The notes under the pieces are model-generated. The model was given only the letters and a program-made list of their open reading frames with translations, was not told the origin of the DNA and searched no databases. From Prochilodus magdalenae (lineage: Eukaryota > Chordata > Actinopteri > Characiformes > Prochilodontidae), in assembly GCA_024036415.1 (NCBI GenBank), contig JAMWET010004091.1, forward strand, positions 5,001 through 69,000: 64,000 nucleotides of DNA, read 5' to 3'. The translations under genes and the position numbers were made by a program. The first letter of the stretch is position 1. Each line of letters begins with the position of its first letter. Positions 26,009 to 62,430 of the stretch are shown piece by piece.

Positions 26009-26620
26009 ACCCCTCCCCTGCCCCCGCCGTCCCTCCTGCAACCCTTCAAAGCACACCCGGCCCTCGCTCCAGATGTTCCCCGCCCCCGACGACGAACTGT
26101 CCTTTGTTTCTTGTTGACTTGAAAGCTTTTTTATACAGTGTATGTATACTAAGAGCAGATGGGGATTGTACTTTCTGAATGTTGGCATGGTCATATAAAG
26201 CTTTATTTGTCATGTTAGACTGTTCTTACTCCTGTTCTACTGATCTGCGATGGACTGGGCGGAGTGCACCCAGCGGCTTCCCTCTGGATCTTCCCGCCAT
26301 CCGTTCATCCCGGGCGCAGAAGACGCAGAAGGACGAAGACCAGGCGGCGATCACTGATATTTTTTTTCATGAACTTTTTCGTTTCTGATTGATGGGATTG
26401 ATGTTTTAACTCCCAGGTTTTTCCCCCTTCCAGTCGTTTATGTGGAACACTATGACACTGGCCTGTTCATCTCGAGATGCCCCGTACCAGTTCAGTATAT
26501 CAGCTGGCCTGCTGCTCGCCACGTGCGGCCTTTGGCTGTTTGTTGTAAAATGCACATTGTGAGGGAAGACTCAATCGATGCTCTGTTTAGTAACTGAGTG
26601 AATAAATGACGTGTTGAGCT
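26009..26620 (+). other. ube2e2: 3' UTR of the upstream UBE2E gene with AATAAA signal
   Basis: Unique sequence after TAG runs to AATAAA at 26601-26606, followed by a GT-rich element (gtgttgagctgaaatgtggtg). No repeat is recognisable in it, unlike the DNA on either side. The cleavage point near 26620 is inferred. Confidence 0.65.
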
Positions 26621-26844
26621 GAAATGTGGTGCTGGTGTTTGTGGGGGTGCTCTCTGTTATCTTGTCTCTGACCCTGAGTAATATTTTCCATGTTGGTCAC
26701 AGGCGTGACATTTTGTCATTCTGGTTTTTACTGGGTGCAGTGATTAGCTGCTGACGTGTAGAAGATGAACAGCTCTCACCACACGTCTTACCGGACTAAC
26801 TCACACTGCAGTGGAAGGTCCTTCTTATACCGGTGTTTGGGGTT

Positions 26845-28145
26845 GGCTCACTAACACTCAATCAGATCCTCACAGCAATGTTCCAACATCAGTACCTGAC
26901 CTCACTAATGCTCAATCAGATCCTCACAGCAATGTTCCAACATCAGTACCTGACCTCACTAATGCTCAATCAAATCCTCACAGCAATGCTCAACATCAGT
27001 ACCTGACCTCACTAATGCTCAATCAGATCCTCACAGCAATGTTCCAACATCCGTACCTGACCTCACTAATGCTCAATCAAATCCTCACATCAATGTTCAA
27101 CCTTAGTACTTGACCTCACTAACGCTCAATCAAATCCTCACATCAATGTTCAACCTCAGTACCTGACCTCACTAATGCTCAATCAAATCCTCACAGCAAT
27201 GCTCAACATCAGTACCTGACCTCACTAATGCTCAATCAGATCCTCACAGCAATGTTCCAACATCAGTACCTGACCTCACTAACGCTCAATCAGATCCTCA
27301 CAGCAATGTTTAACATCAGTACCTGACCTCACTAATGCTCAATCAAATCCTCACAGCAATGCTCAACATCAGAACTTGACCTCACTAATTAACAATCAAA
27401 TTATCACAGCAATGTTTAACCTCAGTACTTGACCTCACTAACACTCAATCAGATCCTCACAGCAATGTTCCAACATCAGTACCTGACCTCACTAATGCTC
27501 AATCAAATCCTCACAGCAATGCTCAACATCAGAACTTGACCTCACTAATTGACAATCAAATTATCACAGCAATGTTCAACATCAGTACTTGACCTCACTA
27601 ATACTCAATCAGATCCTCACAACAATGTTCCAACATTCGTACCTGACCTCACTAATGCTCAATCAAATCCTCACATCAATGTTCAACCTCAGTACTTGAC
27701 CTCACTAACGCTCAATCAAATCCTCACAACAATGTTTAACCTCAGTACTTGACCTCACTAATGCTCAATCAAATCCTTACAACAATGTTCAACATCAGTA
27801 CTTGACCTCACTAATACTCAATCAGATCCTCACAGCAATGTTCCTACATCAGTACCTGACCTCACTAATACTAAAGCAAATCCTCACAACAATGTTCAAC
27901 ATCAGTACTTGACCTCAGTAACGCTCAATCAAATCCTCACAACCATTTTCAACGTCAGTACTTGTCCTCACTAACGCTCAAATCCTCACAACAATGTTCA
28001 ACATCAGTACTTGACCTCACTAACGCTCAATCAAATCCACACAGTAATGTTTAACCACAGTACTTGACCTCAGTAATGCTCAATCAAATCCTCACAGCAA
28101 TGTTCAAGATCAGTACTTGAACTCACTAATGCTCAATCAGATCCT
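26845..28145. repeat. 54-bp minisatellite, about 24 units
   Basis: The unit is aatcagatcctcacagcaat, gttccaacatcagtacctga, then cctcactaatgctc. Sub-types (aca tcagta/cctcagta; acagcaatg/acatcaatg; cttgacc/cctgacc) cluster along the array. A single diverged unit is present in ube2e1 intron 4 (56893-56952). Confidence 0.93.
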
Positions 28146-28315
28146 CACCATTTCCTTTTGAAATGGGAAATCTGGGAATATATAGAATAAGGAATAAAGA
28201 AAACTTATTATTTCCATTTTCCCACCAACATTCCTTATAAACTCGTGTGGGTTCATTAGCGGCTCTACATAGTAAATAAAAAAAAAAGTCTATATGTGTG
28301 TTGTAGACATAGAGA
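28146..28315. other. Left flank of the 36-bp minisatellite, shared inverted with 42754-42830
   Basis: Reverse complement of 28240-28315 (ggttctctatgtctacaac, tttatttactatgtagag, gaacccacacg) matches 42754-42830 next to the other array. The flank and array therefore travel together. Confidence 0.75.
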
Positions 28316-31135
28316 ACCAAACCCGCTCTCCCTCACTCTGTACACACCTCACACCAAACCCGCTCTCCCTCACTCTGTACACACCTCACACCAAACCCTC
28401 TCTCCCTCACTCTGTACACACCTCACACCAAACCCTCTCTCCCTCACTCTGTACACACCTCACACCAAACCCTCTCTCACTCACTCTGTACACACCTCAC
28501 ACCAAACCCTCTCTCACTCACTCTGTACACACCTCACACCAAACCCACTCTCCCTCACTCTGTACACACCTCACACCAAACCCTCTCTCCCTCACTCTGT
28601 ACACACCTCACACCAAACCCGCTCTCCCTCACTCTGTACACACCTCACACCAAACCCTCTCTCCCTCACTCTGTACACACCTCACACCAAACCCGCTCTC
28701 CCTCACTCTGTACACACCTCACACCAAACCCTCTCTCACTCACTCTGTACACACCTCACACCCAAACCACTCTCCCTCACTCTGTACACACCTCACACCA
28801 AACCCTCTCTCCCTCACTCTGTACACACCTCACACCAAACCCACTCTCCCTCACTCTGTACACACCTCACACCAAACCCTCTCTCCCTCACTCTGTACAC
28901 ACCTCACACCAAACCCTCTCTCACTCACTCTGTACACACCTCACACCAAACCCACTCTCCCTCACTCTGTACACACCTCACACCAAACCCTCTCTCCCTC
29001 ACTCTGTACACACCTCACACCAAACCCACTCTCCCTCACTCTGTACACACCTCACACCAAACCCTCTCTCTCCCTTACTCTGTACACACCTCACACCAAA
29101 CCCTCTCTCCCTCACTCTGTACACACCTCACACCAAACCCGCTCTCACTCACTCTGTACACACCTCACACCAAACCCTCTCTCCCTCACTCTGTACACAC
29201 CTCACACCAAACCCTCTCTCCCTCACTCTGTACACACCTCACACCAAACCCGCTCTCCCTCACTCTGTACACACCTCTCACCAAACCCTCTCTCCCTTAC
29301 TCTGTACACACCTCACACCAAACCCTCTCTCCCTCACTCTGTACACACCTCACACCAAACCCACTCTCCCTCACTCTGTACACACCTCACACCAAACCCA
29401 CTCTCCCTCACTCTGTACACACCTCACACCAAACCCTCTCTCACTCACTCTGTACACACCTCACACCAAACCCTCTCTCACTCACTCTGTACACACCTCA
29501 CACCAAACCTCTCTCACTCACTCTGTACACACCTCACACCAAACCCTCTCTCCCTCACTCTGTACACACCTCACACCAAACCCTCTCTCACTCACTCTGT
29601 ACACACCTCACACCAAACCCTCTCTCACTCACTCTGTACACACCTCACACCAAACCCTCTCTCCCTCACTCTGTACACACCTCACACCAAACCCTCTCAC
29701 TCACTCTGTACACACCTCACACCAAACCCTCTCACTCACTCTGTACACACCTCACACCAAACCCTCTCTCCCTCACTCTGTACACACCTCACACCAAACC
29801 CTCTCTCCCTCACTCTGTACACACCTCACACCAAACCTGCTCTCACTCACTCTGTACACACCTCACACCAAACCCGCTCTCACTCACTCTGTACACACCT
29901 CACACCAAACCCTCTCTCACTCACTCTGTACACACCTCACACCAAACCCGCTCTCACTCACTCTGTACACACCTCACACCAAACCCTCTCTCCCTCACTC
30001 TGTACACACCTCACACCAAACCCTCTCTCACTCACTCTGTACTCACCTCACACCAAACCCGCTCTCCCTCACTCTGTACACACCTCACACCAAACCCTCT
30101 CTCCCTCACTCTGTACACACCTCACACCAAACCCGCTCTCCCTCACTCTGTACACACCTCACACCAAACCCCCCACACACGCACTCTGCACACACCTCAC
30201 ACCAAACCCTCTCTCCCTCACTCTGTACACACCTCACACCAAACCCTCTCTCCCTCACTCTGTACACACCTCACACCAAACCCGCTCTCACTCACTCTGT
30301 ACACACCGCACACCAAACCCTCTCTCACTCACTCTGTACACACCTCACACTAAACCCGCTCTCCCTCACTCTGTACACACCTCACACCAAACCCTCTCTT
30401 ACTCACTCTGCACACACCTCACACCAAACCCGCTCTCCCTCACTCTGTACACACCTCACACCAAACCCTCTCTCACTCACTCTGCACACACCTCACACCA
30501 AACCCTCTCACTCACTCTGTACACACCTCACACCAAACCCTCTCTCCCTCACTCTGTACACACCTCACACCAAACCCTCTCACTCACTCTGTACACACCT
30601 CACACCAAACCCTCTCTCCCTCACTCTGTACACACCTCACACCAAACCCTCTCTCACTCACTCTGTACACACCTCACACCAAACCCTCTCTCCCTCACTC
30701 TGTACACACCTCACACCAAACCCTCTCTCCCTCACGCTGTACACACCTCACACCAAACCCTCTCTCACTCACTCTGTACACACCTCACACCAAACCCTCT
30801 CTCCCTCACTCTGTACACACCTTACACCAAACCCTCTCTCCCTCACTCTGTACACACCCCACACCAAACCCTCTCTCACTCACTCTGTACACACCTCACA
30901 CCAAACCCTCTCTCTCTCACTCTGTACACACCTCACACCAAACCCTCTCTCCCTCACTCTGTACACACCTCACACCAAACCCTCTCTCCCTCACTCTGTA
31001 CACACCTCACACCAAACCCTCTCTCCCTCACTCTGTACACACCTCACACCAAACCCGCTCACACTCACTCTGTACACACCAAACCCTCTCTCCCTCACTC
31101 TGTACACACCTCACACCAAACCCTCTCTTAATCAC
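28316..31135 (+). repeat. 36-bp minisatellite, about 78 units
   Basis: The unit is ctctccctcactctgtacac followed by acctcacaccaaaccc. Variation concentrates in two spots: cc(t/g/a)ctctc and the following ccctc/actc. A few units are 2-4 bp shorter. Because 36 is a multiple of 3 and the unit has no stop, the + strand stays open for hundreds of codons in more than one frame. I do not regard this as a gene. Confidence 0.95.
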
Positions 31136-33221
31136 TCACATCACAAACAATCGATTTCATGGATGTGTCATTACTAGATGGTTAAATTGCTCTTTCAGTG
31201 TTGTGTATCTGATGGGGACCAATGTGGTGGTGTGCCTGATCTCCCAGGTGGTTTCTAGGAGTCTTATGTCCTCCGACGTCTTCCACATATCTTCACTTAT
31301 TTCCACTCGTCTGCTCTCCTGGAGGCTGGAGAAAGAGTAAACGAAGGGTCTCTGACTTCTGCACAGGGCTGTAAAACACGGCACATCAATTACGTCCCGC
31401 CCGGCTGCTTCATCAAGCCAGATGGCCTTCGCCGTGAACCGTAAACAGGCTGCATCTCCTCGTCTGCAGTCATCCTGCCCAGCGCTCTTCCTACCGCCTC
31501 GTGTAATGCGAGCAGACAGAGAGACAGGCAGGAAGTGAATGTGTGTGCGTGTGCAAGAGAGTGGAAAGCCCTTGAAACCCATCCTGTTACAAATGCAAAG
31601 AACTTCGATGGCAGAGGGGGAGGGGCGCCTTCGGGCCAGCGGTCGAAATGTGGGTAAGTGGGGCAATTCCTGCAGTGGGGTTTGAGGCTAGAGGTGCTGG
31701 GGAAGCCCCTCTACTTACCCCAAACCCTGCTTACCCTGCAGCACTGGCATGCTGAAGCGTTAAGGGACCATATCCCGCGTTCAGTCCCTGAGGTTATTAC
31801 ATGTGCACGGCTTTACAGTCCTCATTTTTGGTCACATGACCAATTTTTTTTTTTCCTAAGACGAGCTGTTTCGGTGCCTTTAAGGCTGACCCCCATTCTG
31901 ATCATACAGCAGACCTGGCTGAAAGCACTCATATAACTTCAATGTCAGCCCAACATTAATCATGCATGGGTCATCCCCCATTGCGCTGTTCTGAGGCAGG
32001 AAGCCATCAAATGGCCCAACACCCATGCTACTTCCAGAGCACCACTGATCTTCCCCAGCTCGGTCTTTTAATGCATCTCCCTTCACGTGCTGCAATATCA
32101 CGCAGTGAAAGTGCTATGGATGAATCAGCCGGCGCGTGTTACGTTGAGCCAGTGTCAGCCAGGAAGCAGGCTCCATTTATCTGAGTAAATCCCCTACGCT
32201 GGCTCTTACACACACCAACATCAACCACAGGAGAGCGAGAGCGAGGGGCCTTAGTGGAGCAAACCACTTCGCACCTCGAAGCAGGACATCAAGCCACAAC
32301 AAGAAATCATGAACACAGTTACAGCACAAAGCAACAGGCCTCGGCAGCCTGCCGATCTGATCTCCTTCAGCATGTACACCGAAGCCCACTATGCAGCCAT
32401 GGTGCACTATGTGAAGAGCCCACACTGCTCCCATGCCTCATTGGCCTGCCTGTATGTGGCTATACGTGCCAGGTAGACATGGTGACCCCTGGTTCCCACC
32501 ACCACAATCTGAGGAACACCATTTCACACCAAACATGGTATATAGTGGTCTGTGATGGCCTGGTGCTGGTTTAGCTGGGTTTAGGCGCATGCTGGTTGAC
32601 CAGCATACCAGTGATAAAATGCACCATATGCTGGTTTATGCTGGTTTTTGAAAGACCGTTTCCTGGCAAATGGTCTGAATTAGATTTTTTAGGGAAAAAT
32701 TGGTCCAAAATATTAAAAATATGTGTCCAAATGTGGATCGTTATCAAAAATAACAAATTTAAAAAATGTATAATTATATGAGAATCGACTTTTGACATCT
32801 ATTTTGTGGTATTTTTACACACGGCAGCAAAGCTGTACCATCATCAGAAACACTTGTTAGCTCGCCAAACTAAATGTTTTTTAGTTATACGTATATGACG
32901 ATTATGGCTGAAGCACAAGATTCAAGATTGATTAGCTTTATTGTCATAACAGTTAAGGAAAACTACCCTGTGACACATGGGATTTTTTTTGCAGCCAACT
33001 AAATGTTTTAGCTCGTGAACAGTTACTGAGTTACTGTGTACTGACGGTTATGAGCCTCCTACAAGTGTCCAAGAACAGTTACAAAAACGATGTGTGCAAG
33101 CTGTATGCAGACACAAACAGTCAAGTACCAGAATGATATGAGTTAGTGCAATTTTTATAAATACAGTGATGTCTATGAGGAAGACCAGTCAATAAGAGGT
33201 CTGAATGTACATACACAGAAA
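31136..33221. other. Intergenic DNA between the two UBE2E genes
   Basis: No exon, RNA gene or named repeat that I can support. Short palindromic words around 32580-32680 (gctggttgaccagcata, tgctggttta) look like a small degraded element. Confidence 0.45.
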
Positions 33222-33860
33222 GATAAAGGTGACCAGGATCAATAACTGGTGATAAATTTAGACTGATATGATCAATATTTATTAAGCTACACATACAGAA
33301 GTCTGTCTCTCAGTATGGCGTCGGGCCGCCGTGTTTACTGACCCAACACAGACGTCTCGGTATGGAGCTGTAGAGGTTCCTGATGGTGTCCTGTGATAAT
33401 CCATCCCATGCAGCTTGAACATCCTCACACAGTTCCTGCAGATGGTGCGGTAGGGGTGGAGGGGGAGGGACACCAGGCCTTCTGGACATGTGACACAAGG
33501 GCGCTGACCATGGTGCCTCCACGCACGGATTCGTCGGGCGTCTCCACCAAGACTAAAGCGGGACTCGTCACTGAAGATGACCAGCCGCCATTCTGAGTCA
33601 CTCCATGACAGTCGGATACGACACCACTGCAGTCTTTGGTGACGGTGACGTGGTGTTAAGGACAGTCGTGGTAACGGTCTGTGTGCATGTAGTCCTGCGT
33701 GGTGTTGGGGTCAGTCAGGTACAGAGATAAGACACGTCCTTGCTTACGTCACCTGCGTGCGGTCGAGCGTGAAACTCGAATCATTAGCATGTCTCATGAC
33801 ATCAAACCTACACACTAAGTTTCATTCTGGGTGCAGCTATTCGTGCAGCTATTTCTTCGA
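33222..33860 (-). mobile_element. Internally deleted Tc1-like element (left end lost)
   Basis: The - strand carries DESRFSLGGDARRIRAW, then after the deletion LQELCEDVQAAWDGLSQDTI and HGGPTPY, the C-terminal end of Tc1 transposases. The second catalytic Asp and the Glu are missing. The left inverted end is absent; the right ends near ctgggtgcagc at 33830. Confidence 0.82.
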
Positions 33861-34329
33861 GTGTATATAAAATCATTGTGTCGCACGACGATGACGTCAC
33901 ACGGCTGAGGCGGAGTCACCCCTCCAGAAGATAATCAGGCAGTCGTTCCCTTTAAGGTCATGTTCTAGCTAACGCTGGACAGGCTGACAGATATTGGAGT
34001 TGAGTGAGTTACCTAGCTCCGTGTTCCTCTCAACCGTTTGATGCAGCAACAAGTAAATAAACAGTAAACAAAGTGTTTTGTTTGTTTACACAACATATGT
34101 AATGGTGTTGAACACGTGCGCCATCCATCAGGTGTAGGTGGGGTGCTCGGGGGCCCCAGGAATGCTAGCTCGTGTGCTGAATGTTTATGTTAGCTAGCAC
34201 CAGTGGATTGATTATTGATAAGTTATTGGTTTGTTTATCTACTGGTCGTAAACATGATCACAGCCCGGGTCCTTCATCACCGTGGAGCTGATTAATCCGT
34301 TGTTGGTGTGGTCTCCTCGCTCTGTTTGA
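33861..34329. other. Upstream flank of ube2e1
   Basis: Unique-looking DNA that becomes GC-rich after 34250. It may hold distal promoter sites; I can name none with confidence. Confidence 0.4.
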
Positions 34330-35080
34330 CGTTATCAGTGAGTGCGGGCCATCGGCTCGCCACACGGCTGCTCGCTGGTGCTGCTGCTGCTCGAGCACGA
34401 GCACTTCCGCTGCGCGAGAGGCCAAAGCCACGCGCGTCCGCAGGCGACGGGGAAGAGAAGGGCTCGTGCAGACACAAAGAAAGGTAGCTAGCGGGACGCT
34501 CGGAGCTTCACCGTGTGGTCAGTTCCGGGGCTTTTTGAGTCGGCGAAGGGCTCTCCCGTCGTCGAAACCGCGGAGGAAAACGTTTAAGCCGTCGAGGACA
34601 GCGAGGGAGAGAGAGAGTGTGAGGGAGACGGTGTGTGAGAGAGAGGGGGAGAAGGGAGAAGAAGGAGGCGGAGGAGGTCGGCTGTTCGGCTAGCTACGAA
34701 AACAGGCAGCGGTTCGGCGGCTTTTCGGCGTTTTAAACCGTCCGTTTTTGCTCTGCTGGTCGCCGGATTGGCACGTCGCGGGGGAAAGTTTCTCCGGGTC
34801 GAGGCGGAGAGACTCGCCCCGTCGGTTTTGCGTCGCCGCTTGCGGTGTACTCGGCCGGTTTGTTCGAATAATCAGGTTTGGCTAGCTAGTCGTGCTAATT
34901 TCAGCGCTCGTGCCGCTTCTCGAACTTTCCTGTGCTGTTCGGAACGTTCGGTGCTGTGTTTCTGCGTCGTCAGCGTTGCTGTGAGGGGTAAACATAGCGC
35001 CAGTCGTTAGCTACGTTATCGGCGCAAACATCGAGGTCAGCGGGCTAATCTGCCCTCAGGCTGCCGGGGCGGTGGGATAA
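34330..35080 (+). promoter_or_regulatory. CpG-rich promoter and leader region of ube2e1
   Basis: This stretch is clearly richer in CG dinucleotides than the rest of the window (for example cgcgcgtccg near 34432 and many cg steps at 34540-35060) and lies about 0.5-1.2 kb before the start codon. That fits a CpG-island promoter with a non-coding first exon. I see no convincing TATA box. Possible donors for the leader exon are aaag|gtagct near 34483 and aggg|gtaaac near 34988; neither is certain. Confidence 0.6.
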
Positions 35081-35162
35081 AGTAAATAAGTGTTCGATTC
35101 GATTAGCTTCTCATCGAAATCGGCCGTTTTATCACGAGGCTGAAGTTCCTCACCCGAATTTT

Positions 35163-35219
35163 CCCGGTCCACCTTAAACGGTAGAACGTAACTGTTGCAG
35201 CATTTTAAGGTGGAACGGG
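35163..35219. repeat. Small hairpin MITE in the ube2e1 5' region
   Basis: 16-bp arms cccggtccaccttaaa and tttaaggtggaacggg, one mismatch, about 25 bp of spacer. Same family as 25434-25500. Confidence 0.75.
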
Positions 35220-35392
35220 CAAATGGAGACTCGTAAGGACGAACGAGAGGCTTCGTCGTGTAATTCGACCGGTTCGTGAGCACGGAGGCTTCGTAAAAGC
35301 TTATTCTGCGTGGGGATCGTGGGGAGTTAACGTTAAAGGTCACCCTCGGCGCCTGAGGGTTGTTCACGTTTCTCTACCCACATTGTTTGTTT

Positions 35393-35396
<4 letters not shown>

Positions 35397-35484
<88 letters not shown>
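35397..35484. repeat. Pure (CT)44 microsatellite just before the first coding exon
   Basis: 88 bp of uninterrupted TC, 72 bp before the ATG. It lies where the polypyrimidine tract of the acceptor for the first coding exon would be, so its length could affect splicing. Confidence 0.95.
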
Positions 35485-35487
<3 letters not shown>

Positions 35488-35556
35488 TGTAAGCGTGTGC
35501 TGGCTAAGCTGGTCATCGCCTCTCCTTTTGTTCCCCTCTCTCTCGAGGTCGGTAGC

Positions 35557-59351
<23,795 letters not shown>

Positions 59352-59815
59352 TCGCCTGGAGGGAGGGAAGAAAGCTGCTGGTGGGATGACTCGGGGGGGG
59401 GAGGCGGGTAGGGGCTGGTTGGGAATGTAAGGGTGGGAGAGGGAGGAGGATGTATATGAAGGGGAGGGGGGGAAGGTAGCGGGCTTCAGCCGTGGGATAG
59501 AGAACAGGGAGGATTTTTATGGTGGAATTTAAAGTCTTTTTTTTTTTTTTTTTTTTTTCTGATATTGTCATTTACGTGTGACCTTTTCTTTTCCTCTTGA
59601 CCCATGTAGAATCATGATTTGGCAATAATGGATCTTAATGTGTCTTCCTTTTTTGTTCTGCTCTTGTACATTGATTTTAGTTTAGTGCCTCAGAAGGACC
59701 TTCATTATAAACCCTGATGGCTTGTAAAATGAAATCACAGCATGACCCTCTGGTTACCATGTCTGACTGTAATGTATTTCCCCCTCTGCTATTAAAGTTA
59801 CATTGGATGTATGTG
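59352..59815 (+). other. ube2e1: ube2e1 3' UTR with ATTAAA polyadenylation signal
   Basis: The stretch after TAA is G-rich (59390-59480), then holds a poly-T run (59537-59559), then is AT-rich. ATTAAA at 59792-59797 is followed by a GT-rich stretch (atgtatgtgtgttgtctctg), the usual layout of a cleavage site. The end near 59815 is inferred. Confidence 0.65.
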
Positions 59816-60223
59816 TGTTGTCTCTGTCAGCAGTTACTCTCAGCAGGGCAGAGTCGTCAGACACACCCCCGTCCTAAACAACAGCGCACGCTCACATTTC
59901 ATTCTCCGGTTGAGTAATGGAGCTGTGGTGCAGTTTCACCCACAAGAGGCCAGAATGAATCAGGGGAGCTCTGAGCGTCCACACAGCATCTGGAGCTCTT
60001 AAGACCTTGCATCTCTTCTTTTGCTTCTGTTTTTTACTTGTTTGCCGGCTGGACGTGGTTTTTTGTGAAGAGCTAGCCGTGGTGGTGGTGGTGGTGGTGG
60101 TGGTGGTGGTAGCGGTCGGTCTCCAAGAGCTTCAGCCATGGTTATGTTCAGTGCTCCTTCCATTGGCTACCTGCTCTTAAGATCTAACCGGCAGCAGCAC
60201 CTTCAACATGAGACCACCGTTGG
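59816..60223 (+). other. DNA downstream of ube2e1
   Basis: (GGT)n at 60079-60109. Nothing else that I can support. Confidence 0.4.
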
Positions 60224-60380
60224 GTTAAACAGCTTTCGGGGAGGAAGGAAAGAAAGGCTGGAAGGAAGGAAGTTTGGAGGGATGAAAAGAAAGGAAAGGG
60301 AGGAAGGCAAGGTTAGAGGGAGGGAAGGAAAAAGAAAAAGGGAGGAAGGAATAGAAGGTCAAAATGAAAAGGTCAGAAGC
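60224..60380. repeat. Polypurine right arm of the 160-bp inverted repeat
   Basis: Reverse complement of 55781-55942: gttaaacagct, aggaaggaagtttgg, gggatgaaaagaaagg, agaaggtcaaaatgaaaagg in order. The arms flank exons 4 and 5 of ube2e1. Confidence 0.87.
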
Positions 60381-60789
60381 AGCCGATTCCTACTGCGCTA
60401 CAGTGACTCACTATCACCTCTTCAGGTACAAAGTGGTATTACAAGAGAGGACAGGCTGGGGCTGACTAGCATGCTAACTTCAGTGGATATCTCTGCGACA
60501 GCTGCTTAGACGTCCTTGACGCATCACCATGACTGTTATTTCCTTGCAGTCTGTTGATGGCTGTAGCTCATTTTCTCATGTTTTAAACTAATGATATTAC
60601 ACATCGCTCCTTTAAAACGAGGGTTTGATGGAGCATGTGGGTGTCCGTTCAAACCGCACTGTTTATGCCTCAGCTTATATGTGGAAGCGAAACTGTGGTC
60701 ACAAAAAACGTCTGTATTACACACGTCTGCCTGGTCAGCCTACAGCAGTCTAGCTCCACCTGTTTGTTGTAGGGAGGGGTGGGGGTTTC

Positions 60790-60825
<36 letters not shown>

Positions 60826-60917
60826 ATAAGGCCCAACAGGGGCTGACTTGGTCAACGTGAGGTGCACAAGCCGGACGTTCTGCTAGCGAGTGTCTTTCTG
60901 CTAGAACCACACTTTGG
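60381..60917. other. Downstream DNA with a poly-T run
   Basis: A run of about 30 T at 60792-60821. No gene signal seen. Confidence 0.4.
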
Positions 60918-61440
60918 TATATACAGCTCTGGGGAATAAATACAAGACCACTCCACATTTAAATCAGCACCTCCACACGTATAACTGCCCCTCTGATCCC
61001 ATCCTAACCGGCATTGGTATAACCCACTGCTGCTGTCGGCACTGCTCTCTCCTTATAGAACCAGCTGGAGGGCAGAAGTAGTGCGAGTACCCCCCAAACA
61101 CTCAGTGTAAACAAACTACACCTGCAGACCTACACAGCTGAAGATAGACGTCCTCCGTGAGGAACCGAAGGTTGGGTTCACTGGCAGATACAGTAAGTGT
61201 CTGGTTCATAAGAACAAGGTCCAGCAGCAAACACACAGAACAACACAGCTACAGACTGGCAGAGGCCCAAACCCCTTCTCTACTGACCGTGATGAGCGCC
61301 ACCTCATTCCAATGTCCCTTACCCACCGTAAGATGACTTCAGGTGACCTACAGAGAGACTGGCGAGCGGTGGCTGGGGTGAAACGCACAGCGATGATTCT
61401 AGACAGGCTTCTGGAGGAGTTTATTTTGACCATCAGTCAT
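60918..61440 (+). mobile_element. Tc1-like element, internally deleted (sister of 21272-21797)
   Basis: Left end tacagctctgggga. The + strand encodes TDRDERHLIPMSLTHRKMTS then GDLQRDWRAVAG, the N-terminal part of a Tc1-like transposase. Catalytic part absent. Confidence 0.8.
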
Positions 61441-62430
61441 TTCTAAACGAAGGGATCTCAAATAGTCTTTTTTTTGGAATATTGGGAAAAACATTCAGCT
61501 ACTATGAGAAACACACTAAGCATTACTTACAACTCACACTGCCTTTTAAGGGAATTCATTAAATTTTTTTTATAATTATAAATAAATGCACTAAGCATTA
61601 CTTAGGCAGTCACACTGCCTGGGAGGCGAGTAAATTAATTCTAATTATAAATAAATTCATTTATAACTACTACTATTATTTAAAGCAACAACTTCCTGCA
61701 CTGAACTTTTCTTGTACACCTTTTTTTTTTCTGCTGCTGTAAATAAAAACTGTACAGAACCACAAGAACAACCTACAGCAGTGGTCTTCCAGCATTCCCT
61801 CATTAGTTTAGGTACAGTGGACAGTATATGGTATGGGGTGCTGTAACAGTATTTATAAACAGAGACCCACTCCTCCTCCAAGAGAACCCTGAAAGTAGGA
61901 AAGACGTGTGGGCTAGATTTGTGTTTAGCTGACGCCTCGGGCTCTGCAGTCTTAGCCAGCGCTTTGGCCTTCGGTTTGGTATCACAGTGTGAAAGCCACA
62001 GTTCATGTGTCTCTGTGCATCATGGCAGCCGTACAGAGCAGCGGTGAAACGAGGAGTCCTTACTGAAGACATCACGTTTATTAGACATACGATTCATATC
62101 AGACAGATTACAAACACACTACAGACAGAGTGACACAGAGAGAGAGAGAGAGAGAGAGGGAGAGAGGGAGGGAGTGCAAGTGTGGGCTACTTTAATTACT
62201 CAGTAAAGTGGCTAAAATAAATTAAATAAATATCTCTACACACACGACTCAGACTAACCGTTCTCACACGCAGCTTTACAGGTACCGGACAGGAGGAGCA
62301 TTCACACTCATCAGGGGAAACTCACTGCAGGTGCATCCCGGCAGGTGAAACAGTCCCAAACCTGGTGATACACCGTCAGAGACATAGCTACAACTCTCAG
62401 AACTTCTGTACTGAAATGATATTTGCTAAA
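61441..62430. other. Downstream DNA
   Basis: A short duplicated piece (actaagcattactta, agtcacactgcct / aactcacactgcct) at 61515-61545 and 61588-61620. (GA)n at about 62141-62170. Nothing else named. Confidence 0.4.

Noticed and set aside
28294..31131. A 945-codon open frame that could be a secreted or mucin-like protein
   Set aside because: It follows exactly the 36-bp repeat, is open in other frames too, has no domain, splice context or codon pattern, and its unit recurs inverted in an intron.
28316..31135. A CRISPR-like array of regular repeats
   Set aside because: Units are directly adjacent without unique spacers, and the genome is eukaryotic.
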